Assembly: GCA_023055505.1 (NCBI GenBank)
Contig: JALIRH010000001.1
Location: 94,952,530-95,016,529, forward strand
Direction of reading: 5' to 3'
Length of the DNA: 64,000 nucleotides
Origin: Callipepla californica brunnescens
Lineage: Eukaryota > Chordata > Aves > Galliformes > Odontophoridae
Both the position numbers and the translations under genes were made by a program. Positions 1 to 13,000 of this stretch are shown here, one piece after another. Position 1 is the stretch's first letter. The number at the start of each line of letters is the position of its first letter. The notes beneath the pieces are model-generated. The model was given only the letters and a program-made list of their open reading frames with translations. It had not been told where the DNA came from and did no database searches.

Positions 1-810
1 ATAGATTTACAGATGTTCAGGTTCCTGATCTTTGTTTACAGTGGGAGAGACACTGCTCCCCTAAAAGCCATCTTCTGATCCACTTGCTTGAGGAATGTGT
101 GAAGAGCAGTTACCAGTGAAGGCTGAGGCAAAAATGCTGTTGACTGCCTCTGCCTCCTCCTTGTCTGTTCTTAACAGCCTGCCTATTACTTACTGTGAGG
201 AAGCACTTTAGGCTTTCCTTTTCTGGTTTATGTAGCTGTAGATGACTTCCTTATTCTTCACACTCCTTTCTAAGTCCAGTTCCAGCGGGGCCTAGGCTTT
301 TCTGACCCCATCGCTACGTAGCCTAACAGCAAACATGAACTCCTCCCAGGGTACCTGTCCCTGCTTCTAATACTTGTGCATTTTCTCCATTCTCTCCTGC
401 TTGACCAACAGGTCCCAGTTCATCCACGCTGCTCTCTTGCCTTCCTTTCCTATTTCCTATACTTGGGGATGGAGAGATTTTGTGCACTTAAGGAAAGCTT
501 CCTTAAAGTTCTGCCAGTTCCACTCCAGTCTCTCTTCACTGTGCACAGTTTCCGAGGAGATTTTCTTGACTAACTCCCTGAAGATCTGGAAACTGACTTT
601 CCTAAAATTTAGCATCCTAATTTTACTCTTAGTGTATATGTTTCCCCGTCAGAGGTGTGAACTCCACCATAGCAGGGTCATTACAGCCCAGGCAGCCTTC
701 AGTTCTGATGTCACCAATCTGTTCATTTGCATTGGTGAGCAACAAGTCCAGTGTTACACCCTCCCTGTTGTACTGTTTATTACTTGGCTCAAGAAATTAT
801 TCCACTGCCA
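1..810 (-). mobile_element. CR1 LINE fragment, ORF2 endonuclease-RT linker, antisense
   Basis: Read on the minus strand, this piece resembles the part of CR1 ORF2 between the endonuclease and the reverse transcriptase. The clearest stretch is near 655-700, where the reverse translation gives GCLGCNDPAMVEF, close to the conserved GC-SDHE-MVEF block at the end of the CR1 endonuclease. Upstream bases on the plus strand (150-560) give the reverse of the Lys/Arg-rich linker that precedes the RT. Frameshifts and stops are frequent, so it is a fossil. The left side runs off the window. The plus-strand reading frames over this stretch are antisense to CR1 and not genes. The right end is uncertain by about 50 bases. 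Confidence 0.75.
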
Positions 811-3800
811 GTGCAGCTGGTATAAGAACCAGTATACAAATTCTGCATACCTTTCTACAACTCTTAACTCTTCATTTTGGCATTCCCTATTTATAGCCTT
901 CTAGTTTATATCTTTTTTCAGCATACTTGTAAAGTTAACTATCAACGTTATTTTTTTTCTTTTGCAACTTGTCAAGGTTAATCAAGCTGTCAGAAAGGAA
1001 TTGCAAATACACATGTCTGCACTCAAGAGTACAAATGTGCAATCACAGCAGGAAAAGGAAAATGTTTTCCACTTGGCTGCAGTGCGTTTATCGGGAGAGC
1101 TCTTGAGGAAAATGGTCTGAAACTTAGATGTAGTTTTGAGTCATTTTTAAAAATAGATTTTCACACCATATTGTTAGTGCTGTTTGAAAATATTGCATAA
1201 GGGCATAAACTAGGAATGAACTCATAAGAAAGAGAAATATATATATAAATCATATTACTTTGCTCTGTTTTATCTTTGTGTTATATTGAATCTTAGAACT
1301 GCATTTTCAGAAAGATGAGATTATCACAGCTGACACTGACAATTGCTTATCTAATTGGGCATGCAATTGCATTGCATATAATTTAACTTTTCAACAGATA
1401 ACACTATGAGACATGGGCTTGGCCTAGTATGGATGGTTAGTGAATCAAAAGAGGAAAGCATTTATTTTTAACTCCTTTCTTCTTGGAAGCAAGTAAAGAT
1501 TGGCATCACCTAAATTACCTCTTATGCTTTTGCATGGGTGTCAAAATAAGTCAGTACTGTTAAAAATGTTTATTTTCTCTACTGCTTCTGTCACATCTCT
1601 TAAAATTATTCTTTTTCTCTGGATCAATCAGCTGAATTGTCTTATCAGTGAGAATGGCAAAGGTCCACTGTACTCCAGCTTGAGACACAATTAAAAGATA
1701 CTCTTTTCTTTGAAACCTTACATATTTAGGGATGCAGCAGTAAATCAAGATCTCTTTAGATCTACTTGTAGATGTACCATTCAAATCAAAGATGTAACCT
1801 ATAATGACTATAGTCACCTATAGTGGACAGCTAAGTTACCAATTATGGCTAACAACTGATTGTTCAAGTTAAGTGTAGCCTATGTCTTTTCCTGAAGTCT
1901 TTTCCACAACTATGGTTGTGTATTTATTTGAATCCAGCCTCAAACTTCAAGTGTTTAAGCTGTGGGCTATAGACTTCATGGTCTAAGAATAAAATAGGAA
2001 ACAAAGCAGGAGTAACAAGACAAAAGTGTTATTTTGAGTGACATATAAATAAAATATCCTATTTCTGTATTTACTTTATGTCAGAATGTTAACATTCATT
2101 GTTTTCAATAAGAGCAATAAGGTAGAAGTGTAAATGAATGCCTTGACAATGGAATTTCTAGTTCTAACCTGATACAACCTTCCCAGTTCAAGCCAAATTT
2201 CTCTGGCTATGTGAAAAGGAACCATTAGTTCATGTTATTCTTCAAGATAGATCTACAGTATAGGTTGAAATAAACAAGTAGAAAAATGACTGACAAGTGA
2301 TTAATTACAATATTCACAACAACTTGTTAAATAAAGTAATATTGTTTCATTTCAGAAGATAAACATTATTCACCATCTATATTCTCCCTTTTCAATTGGG
2401 AGTGTAGCTCTATTCCTTGAAACAGTCTTTCAGGGCAACCATTATTTTTTACTCAGTGTCACGTAAGCAAAAAAAAAGAAAAAAAAATAGACCTTAATAT
2501 TGTTACATACAAAATTTCAGAGCAGATATCACCGCAGTTAAAATGTTCTACTTTGCAAGCTTAGTTGTTATTAAAATAAAAATAGCCACACATGTGAAAA
2601 ACATTCTAACTTATAGCCTCCTAATACTTGTTTGTCCCCTCCCTGCAATATGAAAATCAGGAATACCTAGAGCCACAGAATTCCTTATTTCCCACTTCTA
2701 ACATCATACCACTTCATCCTGTATCCTTCCTTATTCTCTTTATTTCCTTTTCTTTTCTTCCAGTATCTCTTCCCTTCCCTAACTCTATAAACTCTCTTTC
2801 CCTTCCTCTCCGCCCCCCCACTGGAATGAGCAATACCTAATTTTTTCTTCCTATCTGATCTCTCACTACATCTTTCTTTGTAGTATGAATATCCTACTTT
2901 TTAGCTATCAATCTTTGTTGGTTTTTTTTCCTCTCTTCTTCACATGGAAGTATTTGTCTGCACTGTAATGTTCTTCAAAACCAGATTCTCTGTTATTGCT
3001 TTCTCATTTTCTTCTACATAATTCCCCAAATAAAAGTATAAGAACATTCTTCTGATAAAGTAATGTAGCACTCCATCATTTTTATTTCTCCAGCCCTCCA
3101 TTTGTTTCGCTTTTCTTCTTATCTATGTCATTTTAATGGCCTCAGCAATCTCTGAGGCATGTCTAAGGGAACCCTATAAAGCACTACATGACAGTGGTAA
3201 AAATATGCAAAGTTTTCAAAGCAATAGAGATTAAATTAAATAAATAAATAAAACTACTGCTTCTAAACTAATTGACAAACTCAATTTTATAATTAAAATG
3301 GTACATCTACTGAATTAGGTCTGCTGTTATCTGAAGTGTATAAACCATCATCTTAGAATTTTATCCATTTCAGTTTCACACAGTCTTACCCTAGCAAATA
3401 CAATTTAAACTTCTTAGATAATCTAAAAATGATCATAAATGCCTAAGTATGATCACTTTTGCCTAATTTCTATTGTAAAGCACTAAATATGTTGTCTTGT
3501 GCACTGATGCTATATTTTTTTTTCCAAAATAGTTCTCAGTATTGTGGTTGCACAGCATACTGAGATGGATTGTTTAAAAACTGTGTATACAGAAGGAACT
3601 GCTTTTATGACAAACTTAATCGGTTCCCATTGGCTGTTAACTGTGAATATGGTTACTTGCTGATTGCTTGTTGTTTTCTCCTGAGTTTTTCTATTCACAG
3701 ATTGGATCAGCAAACTAACACTTTTTTATAATAAATGTAACATGAAAGTCTTTCATCTTCTGGCTTTTTTTTTCTTAATCTTTCTTCAGTGCAGTAAAAT

Positions 3801-4910
3801 CTTTGAAACATATTACATTTTCTTTTTGCTTTGCAGAATTCTCTTCACTCATTAAACAAGTTGATATTTTATCTCAGTTTTTGTTCTATAGAAACTAAAT
3901 GTTTACTTCTCCATATAAACAAAATTACCACTAGATAGTTTCTGCTTTTACTTCTGTTGCGTATTTCTGGTTTGTTGTTTGTTGGCTGATTGTTTTGTTT
4001 CAGATGTTTGGTGGTTGGTTCATTTGTTAGACCAGATTTGCAGTTCCATGAGTGAAATTAGATGTTATATAGAAAATATATGTCAGAGAATATATATGTT
4101 CAGGTTAGGTTAATATTCACATTCCACAGAGGACAGAAAGGAGAGGAAAAAAGCAAGAAAATAACAAATGAAACAAACAAAAAAAACCACAGGTGAATGA
4201 ACACTACTGCTATCTGCCTTGTGTAGGAGAGTAAATGCCATAGACAGTGGCAATAACTGCAATATATGACAGTAATTATTGTCCTTGTCCTGAACTTTCA
4301 TGTGCTGTCACCGAAACTCTGCCTGTTCTTAATGAAGTACTTAGTCCCAAATGGCTGTTTACTGTATACAACTTTTGGCATGTTTAGAACCAGAATTTCT
4401 AGGCAGGCAAAAGGAAAAAAATACAGAATCTTCTACAAGATTCTCCAGTATTCTTTTAGGGGATTCCACAAAGCCTTCTTTAGAGGCTATAGATGAAAAT
4501 GGCAATTTCTTCAGAGTTCAGAAGTTTTTGAGAGAACAGAAGGAAGTAAATGAAAAAAGAGAACCTCTCTATCCAAAGATTCTTCCCTTAGGGAAGAGGT
4601 TAATAATGTACATAAACACCCCTAATCCTTTGTGCTGAAACAAGTTACTTGCACACAAAAAATTGCTAGCAGGTATTTGTAAATATTTGGAAGGTTTTTT
4701 GAAAATAGACCAGTTATTTAAAGGGCTCTCTAGCAAATAATGAGAACAACAATGAAGCATGAACATCTAATTAGCTCTTCATGTAGTATTTTTTATTCTG
4801 ACAATTGTATCTGAGTACACTGTTTACAAATTTCTTGTTTCTGCAAATGTGTTTTTCTGAAATTCAGTTTTTCTGTATTGTATTATAAAATCTTGTTTTG
4901 ACAAATTTAA
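811..4910. other. AT-rich intergenic DNA, no gene or clear transposon seen
   Basis: About 4.1 kb with no coding signal. It holds short AT and A-rich runs, for example ATATATATATA near 1239, an A-rich stretch near 2470, (AAAT)n near 3235-3252 and many pyrimidine-rich stretches at 2680-2960. Reading frames of 60-95 codons occur on both strands with no recognisable domain, as expected by chance. A segment near 1290-1400 is rich in CAATT and TAATT words and might be conserved non-coding sequence, which I cannot test here. Confidence 0.6.
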
Positions 4911-5125
4911 TCACAGAATCACAAAATTGTAGGGGCTGGAAGAGAACTCTAGAGATCATCTTGTCCAACTCCCCAGCCAAAGCAGGCTCCCTAGACCAGA
5001 TTGCACAGGTAGGAGTCCAGGTAGGTGTTAAACATCTCCAGAGAAGGAGACTCCACAGCCTTTCTGGGCAACCTGCTCCAGCACTCCATCATCCTTCTTA
5101 GAAGTGAGAGGGTAGTACCAGTTCC
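4911..5125 (-). mobile_element. CR1 3' end fragment, antisense
   Basis: The plus strand begins with the reversed CR1 tail (TCACAGAATCACAAAATTGT), followed by the usual antisense wording: a GGGGCTGGAAGAG stretch, ATCATCTTGTCCAACTCC, then the reversed 3' UTR with CTGGGCAACCTGCTCCAG near 5065-5085. This is a 5'-truncated CR1 of about 215 bases, the commonest CR1 form in birds. Confidence 0.9.
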
Positions 5126-6197
5126 TTTTTTTGGAGGGGAAATAGAGAACTACAGGATAAATATTGTAATCTTTAAAAATACTTCTTCAATGTTAACTAC
5201 CTGAACAAGTTCTGCAGCAAATCTTTCTGAATACTTACTAAAAAGGATGAGAATTAATGTAAAATTTGTTTCTTCATTCATATGTACACGAAGAACCCTA
5301 CACCACTGGGCATACAGAAACCTTGAATAGTAGTGCCTGATAATAGCTAGAAACAAACGCCAATGGCCCTTTGTGAAGACTAATTTTCTTTGCAAAAAGG
5401 TCACTTTCAATTTGTGAGGAAAATACAAATAATATGTACTTAACCTTCTAAAATATGAAGTATATATCAGCAAGAACACTTCCTTCATGTCAGTAATTTT
5501 CAGTGGAGAATGAAGTTAAAACTACTAACCAAACAAAAAGACATAAAACTCTGTTATTTTTTGTCATTTTTATGCCTGTTTTTTATTAGCATTATTCATG
5601 ATTTATTTTGAAATAATATTACTGAGGCAAATGGGTTAAACATAAAGAGATGGTACAGTAAAGATATAGGGACTAGAAGATTGATGTAAGTGCTAGTTAT
5701 AGTAAGATATTTCTCTGGGTAAAATTAATTATTTAAATTTGTCTTTATAAAACCCTTTTTACAGCTTTATCAAACCAACTGTTGAGAGGAATGGATGATC
5801 TAAAACAAACTCAAAGTTTTCAAAAAACATACAGAAGATCTACAGATAGTAATACATTGATCATTAAATAAATACATTTGTAAAGTAAGTATATAAATTT
5901 TTTTTTACTAGTGATTTTTATAGGAGTACTTGTTTGTATCAAATTATTTCAAATATTGGACAAGCACTGCTAAGAGGAGAACTATATTTAATGTTTTTTA
6001 TTTGACTCTTGGAATGGACTTTGATCATACCCTATATTCATTTAATCCTGTCTCTTTTGAGAGTTTAACAACAAATTAATACTTAATGACATAAAATATA
6101 TGAGCACAGTGTAGTTTTACAGGTATGTTAAAAAGTACAAAGAAAAGATTTATAATATTTACATATGAATATGAAATACTTGAGCAGATATGTATGT
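5126..6197. other. AT-rich DNA, nothing recognised
   Basis: No coding signal, RNA gene or transposon is recognised. A 112-codon minus-strand frame (5150-5488) has no domain features and no Kozak or splice context that would argue for an exon. Confidence 0.5.
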
Positions 6198-6836
6198 GAT
6201 AAAAACTGTCTGCAGTCACGGGACACTCTCTCCTTTGGGATCAACTCAGCAGTGGGTGCTTGCTGCCGTCTCACCTTCAGCAAGCTGGTTTGGCCTGGTT
6301 CCATGACAATTGGTGCAGGGGAACGACGGACCCACGCCCTAGGAAAGGGGAATGGGGAAGGAAAAACGAAAAAGGGAGATGGGCCTAGAAACAAAACAGC
6401 AGCAATGATCTGAGGAGGAAAGCTAATTTACTAAATAAGATATCGTAAAGCAAAATAATGCAATATAATACAATATAATTGGAATTGAAGCTAATAAACC
6501 AAAGAAAATGAGCAATAGAGTCCAATAAACCGAAGGCCTTACACTAAACTCTGAAGGCAAGACAGCAGTGAGCACCCACTGCTGAGCTGATCCAAAAGGA
6601 TAGAGTCTGTCCTCTGACATGCAAACAGTTTTTATCTTTCCCTCTGAGCGGAAAGTGGAAAAAATGCAAAGCAATGCGAAGTCCACTGGGGAATGTAGCT
6701 CTTCTTCTCTTCTGAGACAGGTATACCCAGAACTATCGATGATCCACGGAGCTGGAGCATTAACTCTTTAACAGTTAATGCAGTACATGATGTTATGATG
6801 TTGAATACCAATATAAAAAATCATAAAACCATGACC
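6198..6836. repeat. Truncated foldback-type repeat element
   Basis: Two nested signals are visible. First, bases 6198-6280 are the reverse complement of 6551-6636 with scattered mismatches (for example CAGCAGTGGGTGCT against AGCACCCACTGCTG), making a hairpin with arms of about 85 bases and a 270-base loop. Second, the right arm continues to 6836 and ends in ...AAATCATAAAACCATGACC, nearly the same terminus as the intact 281-bp foldback at 47228-47508. The matching outer part of the left arm is missing, so the element is left-truncated. The block TACATTCCCCAG (reversed near 6685-6700) is shared with the 47-kb copy. Minus-strand frames here are an artefact of the repeat. Confidence 0.6.
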
Positions 6837-8100
6837 ACTACAATTCAAATAACAGATCTATCTTTGCACAGATAATTGAGGGCCTACTAGAAAATAGAAA
6901 TTAAGCAACTCCAAAACAGAGTAGCCTGTTTCAGGAATAACTGAAGTGCATTTATAATAAGAAATCTGTTGGAATCAAAACCTTCATGCACAAAAGAATA
7001 TGCATTTACTATACTTAATAATTCCTTAGGATTAAAATTTAAACATAATCTCATTTATTCAGTGAATGTGAATTCAATACAAATTACATTTGCAAACAAT
7101 ATTCAAATATAGCCCTTCATGAGATTAAACAATCAAAACATATTTCTATTTATTCATTTATTTATTTATTTATTTATTTTAAAATCAACAAAACAAAGTT
7201 CAATATACCACATCAATGGAAAATAATTTTAAGGATTTATTAACATACATGGAAACCTGATTCAATTTTAAAATTAGTAATTTCCTCTAATGTTCTTTTT
7301 TTAGTGGATCAGAAGAAAATAAATAAAAATAATAATATCAGTGATAGGAGATTGACTAAGTAGCTGACAAACCTAAAAACATTTTCACACAAGTTCAAAT
7401 ATATTTTAATTTCTTGAAGCCTATATCCCCTTCCAGTATCCTAGTTCTGGAAGAACGCAAGGTGGAATTCAGTTGCCTAATTCTAGGTATTTAGTGTTGC
7501 TTTAAAAGACCATTAGGACAATTATTCTAACCTTCAGTTCTAGAACCAGAAATGTATCAGATTCTTGTAGATCCTTCATCAGTGCATGTCTTCTGGCATG
7601 GAATATCACAATATGAATGTCACAGATAATCTAAGACATTTCAGACAGCACTAGACAGTTATGTTTAGCTCTCCATCCCTGGTTTCAAATACTGGAATTT
7701 TAACACCTATGCTTCAGAGCTTCAGATATTAAAGTAAGTTGTATCTCTGCACCTATTCAAAGCAATACTGTTCCCATGGAGAAAAAGTAGTTGAAATAAT
7801 TGCCATTCAAATATGGAATTAAAAAAAAAAAAGTACAGTAGCAATATTTTCATCTAGTTAGTGAGAAGTATTATCTTTGTCATTTTGCAGTATTATAGTA
7901 GACATACTTATTCTGTCACTAGTATCTCATCACTTTAGATCAAAACAAGCCAAAATACTTTTAAAGTTAATTATGTTGAACAGCTCTAAGACCTTTATAT
8001 AACATAAAGAGACAGAAGAAGACAGGATAATTTTTTACCCTTTTCTATCCAAATACTGCCATCTTATTTTATTTATGTATTTATTTATTTATGCTGCCCT
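6837..8100. other. AT-rich DNA between foldback repeat and ERV-L pol
   Basis: No gag, no primer-binding site and no upstream RT could be recognised, although an ERV-L internal region might be expected here. It contains (TTTA)n at about 7148-7180 and a shorter TTTA-type run at about 8065-8092, directly before the pol remnant. Confidence 0.5.
7148..7180. repeat. (TTTA)n microsatellite
   Basis: Repeated TTTA/ATTT units, imperfect at the left end. Confidence 0.8.
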
Positions 8101-9360
8101 GAGCAGCATCAGGCTTTTGAGTAAATTAAGCAGGCAACAGTCCATGCCGTCGCCCTGGGGCCAGTATGGATGGGACAGGATGTAAAGAACATCCTCTATA
8201 CTTCAACTGAAAAGGAAGGTCACACTTTGAATTTGTGGAAAATAGCCTCTGGAGAGACCCAAGGCCAACCCCTTGGATTCTGGAGTCAAGCGTACAGGGG
8301 GTCAGAAGAGCGCTACACTCCAACTGAGAATGAGATCTTAGCCACTTACAAGGGGGTTTGGGCTGCTTCCAAAGTAATCGATACTGAAACAAAGCTCCTT
8401 CTGTTAGCTCAACTGCCAGTGATGAACCGGATGTTCAAAGGAACAACTCCCTCTACCTATCATGGTACTGATGCCACTTGGAAGAAATGAATGCACTGAT
8501 TACACAGTGAAATTGAATGAGGAACCTCAATCAGCCAGGAATCCTAGTGGTGATCATGGACTGGCCTGAAGGCAAAAAGTTTGGAACATTACCAGCAGAG
8601 GAGGCATCGTGTGCTAAAGAGTCCCCACTATTCAATGAATTATAAGAAAATGAAAATTGCCCTGTTCACAGACTGACAGTGCTGTTTGTATGAAATCACC
8701 GCAGATGGAAATCAGCTGTGTGGAGCCCTACACAACGAGTAGCAAATGCCACTGAAGGAAAAGGAGAATCAAGTCAATTTGCAGAGGTAAATGCTGTCCA
8801 GCTGGACTTAGATATAGCCGAACGAGAGAGGTGGCCTGTGCTTTATCTTTACACTGACTCATGGATGGTGGCAAATGTTTTATGGGGGTGGTTGCAGCAG
8901 TTGGAACAAAATGACTGGCAGCAAAGGGGTAAACCTATTTGGACTGATGAACTGTGGAAAGACACTGCTGCTTGAGTAGAGAATATGGTTGTAAAGTTGA
9001 ACCATGTAGATGCTCATGTGCCCAAGAGTCGGTCTGCTGAAGAATAACAAATTAACCATCATGTAGATCAATCTGACAAAGTTATGGTGTCTCAAATAAA
9101 CTTGGACTGGCAACACAAGAGCGAATTGTTTTTAGCTCGGTGGGCCCATGAGACCTCAGGCCATCAAGGAAGAGATGCAACATATAAGTGAGCTAGAGAC
9201 CGAGGGGTGGACTTAACTATGGATGCTATTGCACAGGTTATCCGTGACTGTGTCACATGCACAACAATTAAACAAGCCAAGAGGATGAAAACTCTTTAGG
9301 GGGAAGGGCGATGACAAAAGTATGAATATGGGGAGGCGTGGCAGGTTGATTATACGAATA
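8101..9360 (+). pseudogene. pol: ERV-L pol remnant: RT end, RNase H, integrase start
   Basis: Old endogenous retrovirus pol of the ERV-L class, broken. The first part (8101-8490) corresponds to the end of the RT and the connection region; PLGFWSQAYRGSEERYTPTE is recognisable. An in-frame stop lies at 8122-8124 and another at 8488-8490, followed by frame changes. RNase H is at about 8650-9030: the first active-site block reads ALFTD followed by a stop where a glycine is expected, the glutamate block is SSQFAEVNAVQ, the second Asp block is YLYTDSWMV, and HVDAHV closes the domain after a stop at 8973-8975. Integrase begins with a zinc-binding HETSGHQGRD (about 9150) and CVTC (about 9250), and sequence like GEAWQVDY (about 9330-9357) marks the start of the catalytic core, after which similarity ends. 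It cannot make protein. Class assignment rests on remembered similarity. Confidence 0.85.
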
Positions 9361-9887
9361 CCAATTAAACAAATACGAATGGCATTCTGGGCTGCAAACA
9401 CACTTTGCTGACTCATGTTGAATCTTTAATAACCAACACCCACGAATTACACCCTATGATACCCTAACAATCTTATCCTTCATTATTTCCTCTGAGCTTT
9501 CTTCAAATGAACTGCACTTGCCTTCCTGACTGTACACCACTCAGTTCTCATAGAAGTAATATAGAGATACTTCACATCTAAGAGGTTTCATTCCAGGAGG
9601 TAGTCAGGATGCAGCCTTGAGGTGCTAATGGATATCTGGTCAGTTATCTTTGCTATCTAGGGACATGTTTTATGATAAAACAAAAAAAATCTGGGGAACA
9701 ATCTCAGGCTTGAAGACAAAATAGCATGCAAAGAGTTCTGTGGAAACTAACAATGTTTATATATATCAGATATATATTAGAGTGAACTACTTAGAACAGT
9801 TGATAATTATACTTCATAATTATTTCATCATTTATAATTCTCAATTCTAATACAGTTTGTATACTAATATAAAATTATATATATTTA
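9361..9887. other. AT-rich DNA after the pol remnant, nothing recognised
   Basis: The integrase catalytic core does not continue here, and no polypurine tract is visible before the repeat that starts at 9888. TATATATATCAGATATATAT-like sequence occurs near 9758-9777. Confidence 0.5.
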
Positions 9888-10023
9888 TGTCATAGTTTTA
9901 TGATTTTTGGCATTGGTATTCCACATCATAACATCATGTAGTGCATTAAGAGTTAAAGAGTTAATACTCCAGCTCTATGGTTCATTGATAATTCCAGGTA
10001 TACCTGTCTCAGAAGAGAAGAAG
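9888..10023 (+). repeat. Foldback element terminus, left-end type
   Basis: Begins TGTCATAGTTTTATGATTTT and aligns over about 136 bases with the reverse complement of 6701-6836, at roughly 85 percent identity by eye, including GTATACCTGTCTCAGAAGAG near the inner end. The first 60 bases also match the terminus of the 281-bp element at 47228-47508. The match ends near 10023 and no opposite terminus is found downstream, so this is a half element or the far arm of a longer composite. Confidence 0.65.
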
Positions 10024-13000
10024 AACTTATATTTATGTATTGTAAACAGGGTCAACTTTGTGCTTACAGACAGTATTTCTTTAATTTTCCACTAACAGCT
10101 CACTGGTTAACTATCCTGCTAAACAACAGTAAGATTTTGTGAATTCTTATCCATACATGCATAACAAAGCAGCGCCCAACTGCAAGGTACCCAATGATCT
10201 TTCACCACATCCTTTGCTTTCTCCCAAGCTTCATGTTCAGGAGTTCAACTTTTTCACCAGCTATGAAATTTGCCAAGCCCCAAGGCCATATTTTCCCACA
10301 ACACTCTGTAAACCAAATTAGGATATTATTGTCCCTATGGGTGAAAAATAAGTAGGTAAAAACTAGCTTGAATCATGAGGCTATGATGATTGTGACTAAT
10401 AAGTTTACCTATGCAGCATAATCTATATTTTTAAACAGTTAGCCGTCTAAAGGCCATCAGCCTCACACTAATTCTCTCAGATGAGCAAGAAATGTCATAC
10501 CTTTAAAAGGAAGGTTCCTTAACAGCATGTTAAAAACCTCATAGGAATAGCATTTGCAATTACTCATCCATAATGCATTGGCAATACTTAATCCTGTCAA
10601 GATGTTTGCAAAAACTTAATAAATGTGCAGAGGCATAATTAATTTTACTTTAAAGCACTCAGATGCCACCAAATTAGTCACTGCAGAAGTGCTTGAAAAG
10701 AATAACATCCCTATCTACATGCTGCTTTGAAAATATCACTTCAATAAACAAATGTTTGTGGCACATTTTTCTGAAAAGACAAACCATTTAGAAGCTGCTA
10801 CTTAATAAATAGCTTTTCAGTTTCATATCCCTATATTAAAGGAAGAGCTGTAATTTTTCTCTTTTTACATGGCAGGTGGATTATCTGATGCTTGTAGTGA
10901 ATTGTTTTGTCTGGCCAAGAAATATGAATTTAACACCTCCTGCATTTTTTTACTTTGTTCATTAATACAGATCAATTTTTGTTTGTTTGTTTGTTTGTGT
11001 ATTTGTTTGTTTGTTTGCTTGTTGCCCTGCATTTAGTATAAATGAACCACCGGCAAGCATAAGCTGATATATTGCCACCAATCTGAGAGAATTACAGAAA
11101 TGTTTATCTCCCAAAATAACAAAATGCTATTTTTTTTTTCAGAAATGCTAATGCACCCTAGAATATATCAAGAGGTTGACCCTAACATCTTGAAGTTAGG
11201 TACCAATTCTATAAAATAATTCTTTTAAATTACAAAAATAAATCTATAAAAAGATTTACTGACAGTACTAAACATTGAGGAAGAGATTTAAATGATATTC
11301 CGGATAAATCAGGACCTGTGGGATAAACCTTGCTATTCTTTGAAGTTATTTTTTCTAAGATTTGTTGCACAGACAGTGCACCAATAGGTCAGAGGACTCT
11401 GATGGAGCCACGGTCTCCAACTTTAGGTATGTCATGGAAGTGACTTGGGGATCTAATCAGAATTCTAGCCTTCTGACCTGTCCAAAGCAATTACATCACG
11501 GATATTATGAAGATATAACTATCAGATGAGAAAAGTTGAGGAATATAACAATGAAGAAAGATCTGTTACTATTATGCAAATAATGATATGATCTAAAGTA
11601 CATGCCACTTTTACTAAGATAGCAATCTGACATGTTAAGAAAAAAAACAACCTGCCAGTATATATTCACTTATTGATTTTTCTTTTTCCTGTATATATAT
11701 ATTGTTTTCATTATGGCTTCCCTGTGATTTACACTTCAGTAATAAAATTGCAAGAGAAACTGGAATGGTCCTGGAGGGCATTATTCAGTAATACTACTTA
11801 CTGCCCATAATAACATGCCTTCTGTAAAAAGAGTATTACCTAAACTATTAAGTATTTTGTCATCAAGAACAGTCTGTTACAAAACCTCAGTGTAATCATA
11901 AGGAATTTTGAAATGCTGTTCAACTTAATCACGTTTAATCATGTTTATCAAGTGGATGAGCTATTGCTCTGAAAACTACCCAGTGATCACTGCAGATACC
12001 AAATATATATTTGATAGCTTCTGAAATATTGAGCTACTATTTGTTATTTCTCATTCAAAGCAAAATAATTAGCAGTCTGTTCAAATCCTCCACTAAGAAG
12101 CATTTGTATGTCTTCATGCTGAAAATTGATTTTGGACCTCATCTCAGTCACATTTTGCCTTACCTATCTCTCAGACAACTGTGCTGTGCACCTTAACTTC
12201 CTGCTGAATTTATGAGATCTCTGAAAGGGTGAAAACTTTGCAGCCCATTAAAAAGTCCTTCTGGAGGGCACATTCTTATGAAAAAGTGTACTTTAATGGT
12301 ATTTAGCACATAATCATATATATATTCTTTTACATTTTCTAAAAACGAAACAAATCAAAACTTCAAAAATGTTAAATGCTTCAATCAGGTTCTACTTACT
12401 AAATGGATCAACCAATAAATAATTAACATATATTTATGAATATTTTTATATTTTATTAAATAAATAATTTGTTAATAAATGTACATGAATCTAATTAAAT
12501 ATATAAATACAAAATTTATTTACTGTACATTCTGAGGGACCTATCTTGTAGTGGGGACTGCGTGGAAAGATGAAGACTAATTCAGCATTCTAAATTCGTC
12601 ACCTGATTCCCATTCAGAACTACTCTGTACATTTCTAAGAAAGATAATCTCTACCTCTCCTGAGCTCTAACACTTAGAAGCCAATGAAACACTTACAATT
12701 GCTCACTCAGATTTCTTCAAATGAAAACAAAAATTCTGAAAATAAAGACAAAATAGCTCCAAACATTAAAATTTACTGCTACATAAGTGTTTCAGTCCAG
12801 AAAAAAAATCTCCTTAGAAAATTAAAGCACTTAGACAAAACAGAATTCCACAAAGAGCACCCTGTGTCAGTTGTTTTTTAATAGCAAGTGAGAATATGGC
12901 ATACTTGAAAAATAGATTAAATTTACCCAGTTTGAAGAATATGCCAAACAAAAGAGATGAGTACTCATGATAATCTGAACTAATTACATGAAAGTCCAAA

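Noticed and set aside
374..904. 176-codon plus-strand frame
   Set aside because: It runs antisense to CR1 ORF2 and has no domain, so it is a by-product of the repeat.
5150..5488. 112-codon minus-strand frame
   Set aside because: No domain, hydrophobic pattern or context that would support an exon.
6837..9887. Reading the flanking foldbacks as proven LTRs of the ERV-L pol
   Set aside because: No primer-binding site, polypurine tract or gag was found next to them. Kept only as a hypothesis in the findings.
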